The position numbers were made by a program, and so were the translations under genes. A stretch of 64,000 nt of DNA from Microbacterium sp. Yaish 1 (GTDB lineage Bacteria > Actinomycetota > Actinomycetes > Actinomycetales > Microbacteriaceae). Within the stretch, counting starts at the first letter, position 1, and every line of letters starts with the position of its first letter. The notes beneath the pieces were generated by a model that saw only the letters and a program-made list of their open reading frames with translations, did no database searches and was not told the origin of the DNA. The DNA lies in NCBI RefSeq assembly GCF_002245215.1, contig NZ_NPMR01000001.1, positions 1,409,888 to 1,473,887 on the forward strand, in the 5' to 3' direction. Positions 53,064 to 63,986 of the stretch are shown here, piece by piece.

Positions 53064-54362
53064 ATGACGCACGCCCCGCCTGACACCCGGGTCCCCCCTG
53101 TGGAGACGGCGCCCGTGGTCGTGGCGACGGGACACCGATCATGGGAGAACCTCGCGCGGCAGGCGATCGTCGCCGCCTTCGTCGTCGGAGCGGCCATCGC
53201 GAGCGCGGCCGTGCCCTGGCTCCCGGTGACAGACGCGCCGAGGATGTGGCAAGGAGCCGCTCTCGCCGTCGTGCTGCTGGCCCTGGGGGCTCTGATGGCG
53301 CGGTGGCCGGTGCTGCGACGCGCGGAGCTGATCATCCCGATCGGCGACTTCGTCGCGATCGGCCTGCTGCGCTTCGGCACGGGCGACACGCAATCCGTGT
53401 TCCTCGCGATCGTCGTGCTCCCGGTGATCTGGATCGCCGCCGGGCCCGGGCGCTGGCGCATCCTCGTCCCCCTCGTCGGCGTCTGCGTCACCCTGCTGCT
53501 GCCGCTCGTGCTGGCGCCGGGGCAGGCGCTCACCGCGAGCGAGCTCGTCCGGCTGATCATCGCCGTGCTCGTCTACGCGGCAGCGGGCGCCGTCGTCAAT
53601 GAGCTGTCGCGCCGCTCGCTGCAGAAGCTCACGGCGTCGCAGTGGCACCGGCGTCTGGCCGAGGCCGAGGTGTCGCAGGCCGCCGTCGTCCAGCGGTCTC
53701 TGCAGCCGGTCGACGGCTCGGACCTCCCGCCGCGCTTCCGCGTCGCCGGGATCTGCGTGCCGGCCCGGACGGTCGGCGGCGATTTCTACGACTGGTACGC
53801 CACGCCCGACGGCGGCACGGCCTTCACTCTCGGCGACGTCATGGGCAAAGGCGTCGGCCCCGGGATGATCGCCGCCGCGGTACGCACCGTCATCCGCAGC
53901 AACGTCGACGATGCCGACCCCGCCGCAGCTCTGCGGCGCGCCGCCGTCGGCCTGAACACGGGTCCCACCGACACGATCGGCACCCAGTTCACGACGTGCT
54001 TCCACGCGCGGATCAGCCCGGACGGGATGCTGCGCTGGGTCGATGCCGGGCATGGCCTCACCATCGTCCGCAGCGCCGACGGCACGAGCGTCTTCCTGCG
54101 TTCGGGACAGCTCCCCATCGGTGTCGGCACCGGCTGGACCAGCGATGAGGTCGCACTGCGACCCGGTGACAGCGTCATCAGCGTCAGCGACGGCGTCCTC
54201 GACCTCTTCGGCGGGTCCCTCGACTCGATCGACCGCTACCGCGACTTCGTCACCGGTCGCGACGACATCGACGCGGTGGTCGGCGAACTCGCCGCTCGTG
54301 CCGCGCAGAGCGAGCAGGAGGACGACGTCACGGTGATCGCGGTCACCTGGGGTGCGGCCTGA
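53064..54362 (+). CDS. SpoIIE-type PP2C phosphatase with membrane-spanning N-terminus
   Basis: The protein of about 432 residues has six or so N-terminal helices (about 30-190), a short coiled-coil linker (HRRLAEAEVSQAAVVQRSLQP) and a SpoIIE phosphatase domain. Metal-binding features are GGDFYDWY, LGDVMGKGVGPGM, WVDAGHGL and SVSDGVLDLF. Such proteins activate partner-switching anti-sigma cascades. No anti-anti-sigma gene is nearby. ATG 53016 is an alternative start. Confidence 0.88.
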   Translation: MTHAPPDTRVPPVETAPVVVATGHRSWENLARQAIVAAFVVGAAIASAAVPWLPVTDAPRMWQGAALAVVLLALGALMARWPVLRRAELIIPIGDFVAIGLLRFGTGDTQSVFLAIVVLPVIWIAAGPGRWRILVPLVGVCVTLLLPLVLAPGQALTASELVRLIIAVLVYAAAGAVVNELSRRSLQKLTASQWHRRLAEAEVSQAAVVQRSLQPVDGSDLPPRFRVAGICVPARTVGGDFYDWYATPDGGTAFTLGDVMGKGVGPGMIAAAVRTVIRSNVDDADPAAALRRAAVGLNTGPTDTIGTQFTTCFHARISPDGMLRWVDAGHGLTIVRSADGTSVFLRSGQLPIGVGTGWTSDEVALRPGDSVISVSDGVLDLFGGSLDSIDRYRDFVTGRDDIDAVVGELAARAAQSEQEDDVTVIAVTWGAA

Positions 54363-54377
54363 GGCCGCGGTCGACGC

Positions 54378-55400
54378 TCAGAACGCGCGGTTGCGCACCA
54401 GCTCGAGCGCGGCCTGCTCGTACCAGCTGCCCGCCGCGGGCCCGCCGTTGCAGGTTCCGTCGCTCTCTCCGGGACGCTTGATCCAGAGCAGGGCGTCGAG
54501 CCCGGAGCCGTCCGTGCCGACGCTCGGCGGCGTCCCGAGGCCCACCCCGGTCGGGTTGCACCACGTTCCCTGCCATCCGCGCCCGTTGCGCGACGTGTCG
54601 ATGACGTATCGCGGGGTGCCGCCCAGGAGGGCGCGCAGACGCTCCGCGTATCGCTGCTCGTCAGCGGTCGGCGAGAAGTTCGACACGTTGGTGGAGAAGC
54701 CCCGGCCCTCGAGCACCCCCGCGTCGCGCAACCGCTGGGCCATCGTCTCGGGCGGCACCCAGTTCGCGTTCCCGGCGTCGACGTACGCGGCGACGCCGGC
54801 CGCGGTGAGGGCACGGACGGCGTCGCCGATCAGCGTCGCCCGCGGACCCTGGCCCGCGCAGTCGCCGAGCATCGCCAGGGCGTCGGGCTCGACGATGACG
54901 GCGGATGCCGTGCCGCGCAGTGTCTGCGCGATCAGCCGTGCCCACGCGCCGTAGCGTTCGACCGGGAGCCCGCCCTGCGAGTAGGCGGAGCAGTCGCGGG
55001 CGGGGATCGCGTACATGACGAACGTCGCGACTTTGTTCTGCGCGGCCGCCGCCGCGGTCTCCGTCTGGAGCACCTGTACGAGCTCGGCGTCGCTGTACCA
55101 CTCCCCGAGCCAGGTCGCGGTGGGCCGGCTCGCAATGACCTCGAAAGCGTCGGCCTCGACCGTCCGGCCCTGAGCTCGCGCGTCCGACACCGCTTGGGCC
55201 GCAGCCGAATGTGTCGGCAGCGCGGCTCCGCGCGCGAGTGGGTTCGGGCCGGAGCTCAGGGCGGCCGACGGGCCCGCGCCCCGCCGGGTCTGCTCGTGGG
55301 CGCTCGCCGGCGCGGCGTGGGCGATCCCGACGGTCACCGCGAGAGCGAGCACCGCCGTGATGGCCGAGAACATCCGCAGAACGCTTCGCATGATCGACAT
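54378..55400 (-). CDS. Secreted glycoside hydrolase family 6 protein (cellulase)
   Basis: The 340-residue protein has a signal peptide ending near APASA (about residue 34) and a GH6 catalytic domain. Landmarks are FVMYAIPARDCSAYSQGG, the catalytic acid Asp in VIVEPDAL, YVDAGNANW, GFSTNVSNF and LLWIKRPGESDGTC. No cellulose-binding domain is attached. GGAGGG lies 6 nt before the ATG. It should hydrolyse beta-1,4-glucans outside the cell. Confidence 0.92.
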   Translation of the reverse strand: MSIMRSVLRMFSAITAVLALAVTVGIAHAAPASAHEQTRRGAGPSAALSSGPNPLARGAALPTHSAAAQAVSDARAQGRTVEADAFEVIASRPTATWLGEWYSDAELVQVLQTETAAAAAQNKVATFVMYAIPARDCSAYSQGGLPVERYGAWARLIAQTLRGTASAVIVEPDALAMLGDCAGQGPRATLIGDAVRALTAAGVAAYVDAGNANWVPPETMAQRLRDAGVLEGRGFSTNVSNFSPTADEQRYAERLRALLGGTPRYVIDTSRNGRGWQGTWCNPTGVGLGTPPSVGTDGSGLDALLWIKRPGESDGTCNGGPAAGSWYEQAALELVRNRAF

Positions 55401-55527
55401 CCCTCCGGCAACGATGCCCCGAGACTATCGGGATGCCGTGCGCTCGTCAGCGGCCTCGCGCGACCTCCGCCCGGATGATGTCGGCGAGGTCGGGCCTCCG
55501 CCCGAGCACGCGCGGCCGGTCGGCGGA

Positions 55528-56196
55528 TCACGAACGGAGTGAGTCCGCGGGGTCGCCGAAGTGCGTGCGGATGTGCTCGCTGATGACGCGCCGGCCCTCG
55601 TCCTGGTCGCCCGCGCGCAGGGCATCGAGCAGTGTGCGGTGCTGCGCGCCCACGGCGTGCGGGTCGGTGTAGTACGACGCGTCGCGCCGGAAGTACGCGC
55701 GCACGCGGGGCTGGATCGTCCGCCAGATCTGCAGGCAGTGCTGCTGGCCGGAGAGGCTCACGATGGCCTCGTGGAACCGGGCGTCCTCGTCGGCGAGCCG
55801 GCCCAGGTCGCCGGCCGACGCCGCATCGTCCATGCTCTCGATGATGGTCGCCAGCGCTTCGGCATCGTCATCCGTGCACACCTCCATCGCCTTCGCGAAC
55901 GCGAAGCGCTCGAGGGCGAGGCGGACGGGAACGAGGACGTTCTCGATCTCTTCCTGCGAGACGCCGAGCACCTCGGTGCCGCGGTAGGGGTAGGAGACCA
56001 CGAGCCCCTCCTGCTCCAGCTGCCGGAGAGCTTCGCGGATGGGCGCGCGACTGGTCCCGAGCTGACTCGCGAGCTCGAGCTCGGTGAGCTTGTGGCCGGG
56101 TTCCAGGTCGCCGGACGTGATGGCCTCGCGCAGCACATCGGCGACCTGCTGACGGCGGGAAGCGGGCGAGATCGGCGGAAGCGGGGAGGGACTCAC
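55528..56196 (-). CDS. GntR family regulator, FadR/FCD type
   Basis: The 222-residue protein starts at GTG. It has an N-terminal winged helix (QVADVLREAITSGDLEPGHKLTELELASQLGTSRAPIREALRQLEQEGLV) and an FCD ligand domain with the metal-binding Asp and His residues in DEDARFHEAIV and QHRTLLDAL. It is divergent from an enolase-superfamily gene, and two TTGTCGACAA operators lie between them. Confidence 0.93.
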   Translation of the reverse strand: MSPSPLPPISPASRRQQVADVLREAITSGDLEPGHKLTELELASQLGTSRAPIREALRQLEQEGLVVSYPYRGTEVLGVSQEEIENVLVPVRLALERFAFAKAMEVCTDDDAEALATIIESMDDAASAGDLGRLADEDARFHEAIVSLSGQQHCLQIWRTIQPRVRAYFRRDASYYTDPHAVGAQHRTLLDALRAGDQDEGRRVISEHIRTHFGDPADSLRS

Positions 56197-56223
56197 TCAG
56201 TCACCGTAGCAATCCCACGGCCG

Positions 56224-56268
56224 TTGTCGACAATGCCCGGGACGGCCCGCTACGGTGTTTGTCGACAA
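56224..56268. promoter_or_regulatory. Two TTGTCGACAA GntR operators
   Basis: The perfect palindrome TTGTCGACAA occurs at 56224-56233 and 56259-56268, 35 bp apart. They are between the divergent gntR and dehydratase genes. A near-identical site precedes the HAD gene at 58158-58167. Confidence 0.8.
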
Positions 56269-56306
56269 TCGACACTGCGGATTCCGCGGTGAGGAAGGCG
56301 GATCAG

Positions 56307-57455
56307 ATGAAGATCACCGAGATCAAGATGTGCGGACTGCGCGGTGCGACCCCGGAGGGTGGGTGGACGCACGAGCACGGACCCGAGGACGTCATCCACA
56401 CCTTGATCGCGGTGCACACCGACGAGGGCGTCATCGGCGTCGGCAGCTGCTACTCGAGCGAGGCCCTCGTCGGGGCTGCGCTCGAGCTCCTGACCCCGCT
56501 CGCCATCGGCGCGGACCCGCGCGAGCCCGAGCGGGTGAGTCAGACGCTGGCGGCCCATACCTTCTGGATGGGGCGAGGGGGCGCGGTCGCGCACGCCATC
56601 AGCGGGATCGACATCGCCCTGTGGGACATCCTGGGGCAGACGGCGGGACTTCCGGTGGGGATGCTGCTCGGGGGCGTCTACCGGTCGCGCGTACGACCGT
56701 ATGCGTCGCTGCTGATCGAGGATCCTGCTCCGCTGCGCGACACGCTCCACGAGATCGCGGCGGACGGTTTCACCGCGTTCAAGATCGGGTGGGGCGGGTT
56801 CGGACGCCGCGACAGCCGATACGACGAGGATGTCGTCGCCGCGGCGCGCGACGCGATCGGACCCGATGCCCTGCTCGCCGTCGACGCCGGTGGGTCGGAT
56901 GGATTCTGGTCGGGCCGATCGGCGTGGGCGATCCGCACCTCGGCGATGCTCGCCGACTACGACGTCGTGTGGTTCGAGGAGGCATTGGCGCCCGATGACA
57001 TCCAGGGGTATGCCGCTCTGCGTTCCCGAGCCGGTGTACCGATCGCCGGCGGCGAGGTGCTGACCCGGCGCCAGGACTTCGCGAGATGCCTGCGGGCCGG
57101 GGCCTTCGACATCGTGCAGCCCGACACGACGAAGAGCGGCGGGCTCAGCGAGTCACGCCGCGTCGCTTGGCTGGCCGAGGAGTTCGGGGTGCAGCTCATC
57201 CCGCACGGGTGGAACACAGCGATCGGGCTGAGCGCGGATCTGCATCTCGTGTCCGCTGTCGCCGGCACCGACCTCGTGGAGTACCGCACGGGCTCGGCTT
57301 ACATCGACGGGCTGCTGGAGACGCCTCCCGAGCTCGACGCCGACGGCATGCTCGCCGTGCCCGAGGGGCCGGGGCTCGGCATCCGGCTCTCGCAGGAAGC
57401 CCTCGACCGATGGGGCACGCGGCCCGATCTGCTTCGGCCGAGCGCGAGCCCGTGA
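56307..57455 (+). CDS. Enolase-superfamily dehydratase/racemase (mandelate racemase type)
   Basis: The protein of about 382 residues begins MKITEIKMCGLRG, with AGGAAGG upstream. It has an alpha+beta capping domain and a TIM barrel with catalytic Lys in FTAFKIGWGGFG. The metal ligands are Asp in LLAVDAGGS, Glu in VWFEEALA and Glu in IAGGEVL. His in LIPHGWN is the second base. The family acts on sugar acids. The specific substrate cannot be assigned. It is in the GntR regulon. Confidence 0.87.
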   Translation: MKITEIKMCGLRGATPEGGWTHEHGPEDVIHTLIAVHTDEGVIGVGSCYSSEALVGAALELLTPLAIGADPREPERVSQTLAAHTFWMGRGGAVAHAISGIDIALWDILGQTAGLPVGMLLGGVYRSRVRPYASLLIEDPAPLRDTLHEIAADGFTAFKIGWGGFGRRDSRYDEDVVAAARDAIGPDALLAVDAGGSDGFWSGRSAWAIRTSAMLADYDVVWFEEALAPDDIQGYAALRSRAGVPIAGGEVLTRRQDFARCLRAGAFDIVQPDTTKSGGLSESRRVAWLAEEFGVQLIPHGWNTAIGLSADLHLVSAVAGTDLVEYRTGSAYIDGLLETPPELDADGMLAVPEGPGLGIRLSQEALDRWGTRPDLLRPSASP

Positions 57456-57465
57456 GCGCCGAGGG

Positions 57466-58131
57466 TCAGTGCGCGGGCGCGTCGAGGATCAGCGTGCGCA
57501 TGCCCGCGCGCGAGGCGGCCAGCGCGCCGACGGCGCTGTCCTCGATGGCGAGACAGCGATCGGCCCGGGTCGCGAGGAGGGATGCCGCGCGGCGGTAGAG
57601 GTCGGGATGCGGCTTCGGCCGGTCGCGTGGCGTCCATCCCACCAGCGGCACGTCCGTCAGCAGGGGCAGCGCGCAGGAGACGGTGTATTGCAGCCGCTCC
57701 TGCGCGCTGTTGCTGACGATCGCGATCGGCACGTCGGCGCGGACGAGTTCGAGGGCGAGGTGGTAGGTCGGCTCGATGGGTCGCAGGCTCTCGTCGAACG
57801 CCGCCCGCAGGCGCCGCCAGTACTCGGCATAGACGACCTCGGTCGGGGGAAGTGCGGGATTCGTGGTCCGCAGCGTCTCGAGGCGCTGCTCGAAGCTCAG
57901 GCCCTCCGCGTCGGCTCCCGGGGCTGCCACCACACCCAGGTCGTCGGCGAGAGCGCCCCAGATGCGGTGGCCGATGGGCTCCGAGTCGACGAGGGTGCCG
58001 TCGCAGTCGAAGAGCACCGCGTCGATGTCCTGCCGTCGGACGAGATCGATCACGGCAGTGCCGACGTTGTCGACGCGGGTCCGCTCCGGGGTCATCGGGT
58101 CACGTGTTCCGTCGGCGTTCACGTCCACCAT
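57466..58131 (-). CDS. HAD family hydrolase, beta-phosphoglucomutase-like
   Basis: The 221-residue protein starts at an ATG with GAGGAG 8 nt upstream. It has motif I LFDCDGTLVDSEP, motif II VSNSAQERL, the motif III Lys in RPKPHPDLY and motif IV AIEDSAVGALAASRAGM. It is convergent with the dehydratase gene by 10 bp and shares the GntR-type operator, so it likely acts in the same pathway. Confidence 0.88.
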   Translation of the reverse strand: MVDVNADGTRDPMTPERTRVDNVGTAVIDLVRRQDIDAVLFDCDGTLVDSEPIGHRIWGALADDLGVVAAPGADAEGLSFEQRLETLRTTNPALPPTEVVYAEYWRRLRAAFDESLRPIEPTYHLALELVRADVPIAIVSNSAQERLQYTVSCALPLLTDVPLVGWTPRDRPKPHPDLYRRAASLLATRADRCLAIEDSAVGALAASRAGMRTLILDAPAH

Positions 58132-58150
58132 TCCGCCACTCCTCGCTCGC

Positions 58151-58167
58151 GTGTCGATTGTCGACAT
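58151..58167. promoter_or_regulatory. Third GntR-type operator, upstream of the HAD gene
   Basis: GTGTCGATTGTCGACA here is the exact reverse complement of bases 56260-56275, the right-hand operator between gntR and the dehydratase. It lies 20 bp before the HAD ATG, so the gene is probably in the same regulon. Confidence 0.7.
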
Positions 58168-58192
58168 TCTAGCGGGATGGGCCCGGGGTGAG

Positions 58193-60136
58193 TCAGCCGA
58201 TGAGGCTCGGCTGCAGGTCGCGCAGCGTGCGACCGTGCGTCATCCGGGCCACGCCGATCGCGGCGAGCACGAGCGCGCCGGCCATCCACGCGAAGAGCAC
58301 CGCGAGATCGAGACTGACCCGGCTGAGGTCGCCCCCATACATCCACTGCCGCATGCCGTCGACGACGTAACCCATCGGCAGAACATGGTGCAGGGCGGCG
58401 AGCGGTGCCGGCAGGGTCTGCCAGGGGAAGGTCCCGCCCGCCGTGACGAGCTGGAGGACCATCAGCACGAGGCCGATGAACTGACCGACCGATCCCAGCC
58501 ACACGTTGAGCGCGAGGATGATCGCGGCGTACGTGAACGACGCCGTGATCAGCATCCCGAGCGTGCCGACGGGGCTCGAGAAGTTGAACCCGAGCGCGAT
58601 CGACAGCACCCCGAAGAGGACGATCATGCCGATCCCGCCGAGCATCGCGGGAGTGAGCCAGCCGGCGAGGGTCACGCGCAGGGGCGAGCGCAGCGCGGTG
58701 ACCGCGCGGCGGGAGACGGGCTTGACGATGAGGAACAGGGCGTAGATGCCGATCCATCCGGCCAGGGCGGCGAAGAACGGCGCGAGGCCCGCGCCGTAAT
58801 CGCCGGCCTTCGCGAGGTTCCCGGAGTCGACCGCCACCGGGTCGGCGATCGTCTGCGCCTGCTGATCGCGCAGCTCGGGAGTCGAATCGGGCAGCTGGGC
58901 CACGCCCGAGCTCAGCCCATCGCGCAGGGTGACGAGCCCGCCGTCGAGGGTTCCGAGCCCCGACGCGAGCTGACGCGCGCCCTCGTCGAGCTGAGCGGCG
59001 CCGGTCGCCGCCTCGTCCGTCGCCGACGCGAGCCGGCCGGCCCCCGACGACACGGATGCCGCACCGTCGGCGGCCTGTGCGGCGCCGCTCGCGAGTTGAG
59101 CGGCCCCCGAGCTGACCTGGGCCGCCCCCGCGGCGAGACGGTCGATCTGACCCGTCGCCTCGTCGACGCGCGTCGCGCCCGACTGCAGGCGCTCGCCGAT
59201 CGGATCGAGGCGGGCGAGGACCTCCGCGATCTGCGCCTGGTCGAGTCCCCCGTCGGCGAGCAGGGCGGCGATGTCCGTGCGCACCTGCGGGAGCTGGCCC
59301 GCTGCATCGTCGACGGCCGCGCGAACGCGGTCGGCGTAGCCGGCCAGCTCGGCCGTGCCGTCGGAGACCTGGGCCGCGCCCGACGCCAGATCGGACGAGC
59401 CCTGAGCCAGGGTGCGGGTGCCGTCGGCGAGCTGCGACGCGCCGCCGGCGAGCTGGTTCGCGCCGTCGCGCAGCTGCACGGCGCCGCTCGAGAGCCGCCC
59501 GGTGCCGTCGGCGAGCTGGTTCGCGCCGTCGAGGGCCTGACCCGCACCGTCGACGAGCTGGTTCGCGCCGTCGGTGGCGTTCTGCAGCTGGACGCGGATG
59601 TCGGCGATGCCGGTGAGCAGCCGCGACGCGGCCTCGCGGCCGACGAGCTCGGCGACCGACGAGCGGATGCGTTCGACCGCCTGCGAGCCGATCGATGAAG
59701 CGAGGTAGTTGTTCGCGTCGTTGGTCGCGAGGAGCAGCGTCGCCTGCTGGGGCGCGTCGCCGGCCGCGCTCGTCAGGGCGCGCGAGAAGTCTTCGGGGAT
59801 GGTGACCGAGAAGTCGACCTGGCCGGTGCGCAGAGCCTCCTGAGCCTCCGTCGCGTTCATGTCCTTCCAGCCGAAGGCGCGGCCCTCGACGAGCTTGTCG
59901 GTCACCTCGGACCCGTAGTTGACGGTGCCGTTGCCGTCGCTCGCGGGCGCACCAGCGTCGAGGTCGACCAGGGCCACCGGGATGTCGGCGAACTTGCCGT
60001 ACGGGTCCTGGTTGGCCCAGAGGTACAGGCCGCCGTAGAGGACGGGAACGAGCATGAGCGCGATCAGGGCCACCACCGACATCCGGGTGGCCGTCAGCCG
60101 TCGCAGCTCGGCGCTGATCAAGGCGGGGATCTTCAT
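58193..60136 (-). CDS. YhgE/Pip domain membrane protein (ABC-2-type)
   Basis: The 647-residue protein has one N-terminal helix, a long extracellular region made of short repeats of the type GAxQLxxGxxQL (about 195-420), and five C-terminal helices. This is the YhgE/Pip architecture, related to phage infection protein and ESX-associated exporters. The ATG overlaps the stop of the upstream gene. It is the last gene in a TetR-led operon. Confidence 0.92.
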   Translation of the reverse strand: MKIPALISAELRRLTATRMSVVALIALMLVPVLYGGLYLWANQDPYGKFADIPVALVDLDAGAPASDGNGTVNYGSEVTDKLVEGRAFGWKDMNATEAQEALRTGQVDFSVTIPEDFSRALTSAAGDAPQQATLLLATNDANNYLASSIGSQAVERIRSSVAELVGREAASRLLTGIADIRVQLQNATDGANQLVDGAGQALDGANQLADGTGRLSSGAVQLRDGANQLAGGASQLADGTRTLAQGSSDLASGAAQVSDGTAELAGYADRVRAAVDDAAGQLPQVRTDIAALLADGGLDQAQIAEVLARLDPIGERLQSGATRVDEATGQIDRLAAGAAQVSSGAAQLASGAAQAADGAASVSSGAGRLASATDEAATGAAQLDEGARQLASGLGTLDGGLVTLRDGLSSGVAQLPDSTPELRDQQAQTIADPVAVDSGNLAKAGDYGAGLAPFFAALAGWIGIYALFLIVKPVSRRAVTALRSPLRVTLAGWLTPAMLGGIGMIVLFGVLSIALGFNFSSPVGTLGMLITASFTYAAIILALNVWLGSVGQFIGLVLMVLQLVTAGGTFPWQTLPAPLAALHHVLPMGYVVDGMRQWMYGGDLSRVSLDLAVLFAWMAGALVLAAIGVARMTHGRTLRDLQPSLIG

Positions 60137-60798
60137 CGGGAGGCCTTCGGACGGGTGCCGCGTAGCCGGATGCCGCTGGGCACCAGGCGTCGATGCGGCG
60201 CGAGGGGGTCGGTTTCAGTGAGGAGCGTCGCGGCGGCCTCGCCGGCGATGACGAGCACCGCGAGTCCGCGCCCGGCGAACTCGCGCGCGAGCGTCCACCA
60301 GGCGTGGGGATCGCCGCCGTGGCGGTCGGGGGAGACGAGCACGATGCCCTCGACGCCCGGGCGCAGGACCGCGAGCTCGAGCAGCATCCGGATGCGGTCC
60401 GTCGCGGGCACGTCCCCGATGGGAACCCGCGAGTACGAGCGCAGGTCGTGCTCGTCGAGCCACCGTCGCGCGGAGATCGGGTCGGCGAGGCGGCCCGCGA
60501 ACATCAGCTCCTCGCTCACCACGCCGACCGTGGAGATGTTCGGTGGCGGGTCGCTGACGTCGGGAGCGTCGATCAACGCGGTCTTGTGTCGCAGGGTGCG
60601 CGCCGCCCGGGCGCCGTCGAGCAGGACGGTGCCGCCGTCGGGCCGCATCCGTCCGCTCGCGATGAGGCCCAGGACGGTCGGTCGCTGCTCGGTCTCGGCG
60701 ATCGCGAGGGTGGCGCGACCGGTGCGGAACGACAGGCTCGTGGGCGGCAGCGCGAGATCCTTGCGGCCCTTCGCGACCTCGCGCAGTTCGACGCGCAT
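60133..60798 (-). CDS. Degenerate ABC-type ATP-binding protein
   Basis: The 221-residue protein has the overall ABC ATPase order and phrases such as TSLSFRTGRATLAIAETEQ, RPDGGTVLLDGARAARTLRHKTALID and VLRPGVEGIVLVSPDRHGGDP. Where Walker A should be, there is no GxxGxGKS, and LSGGQ is absent. It is therefore probably a non-hydrolysing relative. It is TGATG-coupled to tetR and ATGA-coupled to the YhgE gene. Confidence 0.7.
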   Translation of the reverse strand: MRVELREVAKGRKDLALPPTSLSFRTGRATLAIAETEQRPTVLGLIASGRMRPDGGTVLLDGARAARTLRHKTALIDAPDVSDPPPNISTVGVVSEELMFAGRLADPISARRWLDEHDLRSYSRVPIGDVPATDRIRMLLELAVLRPGVEGIVLVSPDRHGGDPHAWWTLAREFAGRGLAVLVIAGEAAATLLTETDPLAPHRRLVPSGIRLRGTRPKASR

Positions 60799-61436
60799 CA
60801 GGAGCCCGTTCCGACCACGTCGGCGTGTGCGTCGATGAGGGTGGCGGCATCGCGCCACGAGAGACCCGCGATCGACAGCACCGCTCGGACGACGAGCGAA
60901 CGCGCCTCGGGCGACGAGGCGTCGAGGCGCACGATGACCGTTCGGGCGGTCTCCTCGATGAGGCGCGCGAGAGTCGGCGCCGCGACATCCGTGCGGAGCG
61001 TGCCCTCGTCCTGACCGCGGCGCACGAGCGCCATCAGCGCTCGGCGGAGCGGGGCGAGGGCCGCGGCGGAGTCTTCGACGTGCCGCTCGTCGAGGGCGAC
61101 GGCCGCGGCGACCTGCACGTGCGAAGCCTCGCCCCAGAGCCGGCCCGTCAACCGGGCGAGGGCGACGGGGACGGGCTCGGTGTCGAGCCGCAGCCCGGGG
61201 TCGGTGGCGATGGCGTTGAACCGCTGCGCCCCCGACGCCACGAGCTCGCGCACGAGGGCGTCACGGTCGTCGAAGTGGCCGTAGAGCGCACGGCGGCTGA
61301 GCCCGGCGGCGCGGGCGATCGCGTCGACGGAAGCACTCGGGTCGAGCGCGAGCGTGCGCGCAGCGGCGGAGAGCAGGCCGGCGCGATTGGCGGCGGCATC
61401 CTTCCGCGGACGACGGGGGGAGACGGTGTCGGTCAC
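60798..61436 (-). CDS. TetR family transcriptional regulator
   Basis: The 212-residue protein starts at GTG. The helix-turn-helix reads RAGLLSAAARTLALDPSASVDAIARAAGLSRRALYGHFDDRDALV. Its GTG lies six bases after a TATCAT -10 element, so its message is probably leaderless. It heads the operon with the degenerate ABC protein and the YhgE/Pip protein. Confidence 0.92.
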   Translation of the reverse strand: MTDTVSPRRPRKDAAANRAGLLSAAARTLALDPSASVDAIARAAGLSRRALYGHFDDRDALVRELVASGAQRFNAIATDPGLRLDTEPVPVALARLTGRLWGEASHVQVAAAVALDERHVEDSAAALAPLRRALMALVRRGQDEGTLRTDVAAPTLARLIEETARTVIVRLDASSPEARSLVVRAVLSIAGLSWRDAATLIDAHADVVGTGS

Positions 61437-61442
61437 CCGTCG

Positions 61443-61471
61443 ATGATACGAACCTGCACATGCATGTGCAA
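61443..61471 (-). promoter_or_regulatory. Promoter and TetR operator of the YhgE operon
   Basis: On the minus strand TTGCAC (61466-61471) and TATCAT (61443-61448) are spaced by 17 bp. The perfect palindrome TGCACATGCATGTGCA (61455-61470) overlaps the -35 element, the expected arrangement for autorepression. Confidence 0.8.
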
Positions 61472-61498
61472 GTTATAAGAGTGCGCGCGTGCTGCGGG

Positions 61499-63935
<2,437 letters not shown>

Positions 63936-63986
63936 GGAGGGTTCCTCTCGGGATGACGGTGCGGGCGGTGCGGTGCGGTGCGGTGC

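Noticed and set aside
58880..59560. Repeated GAGCTG/GCGCC units looking like tandem repeats
   Set aside because: They encode the GAxQLxxG repeats typical of YhgE/Pip proteins.
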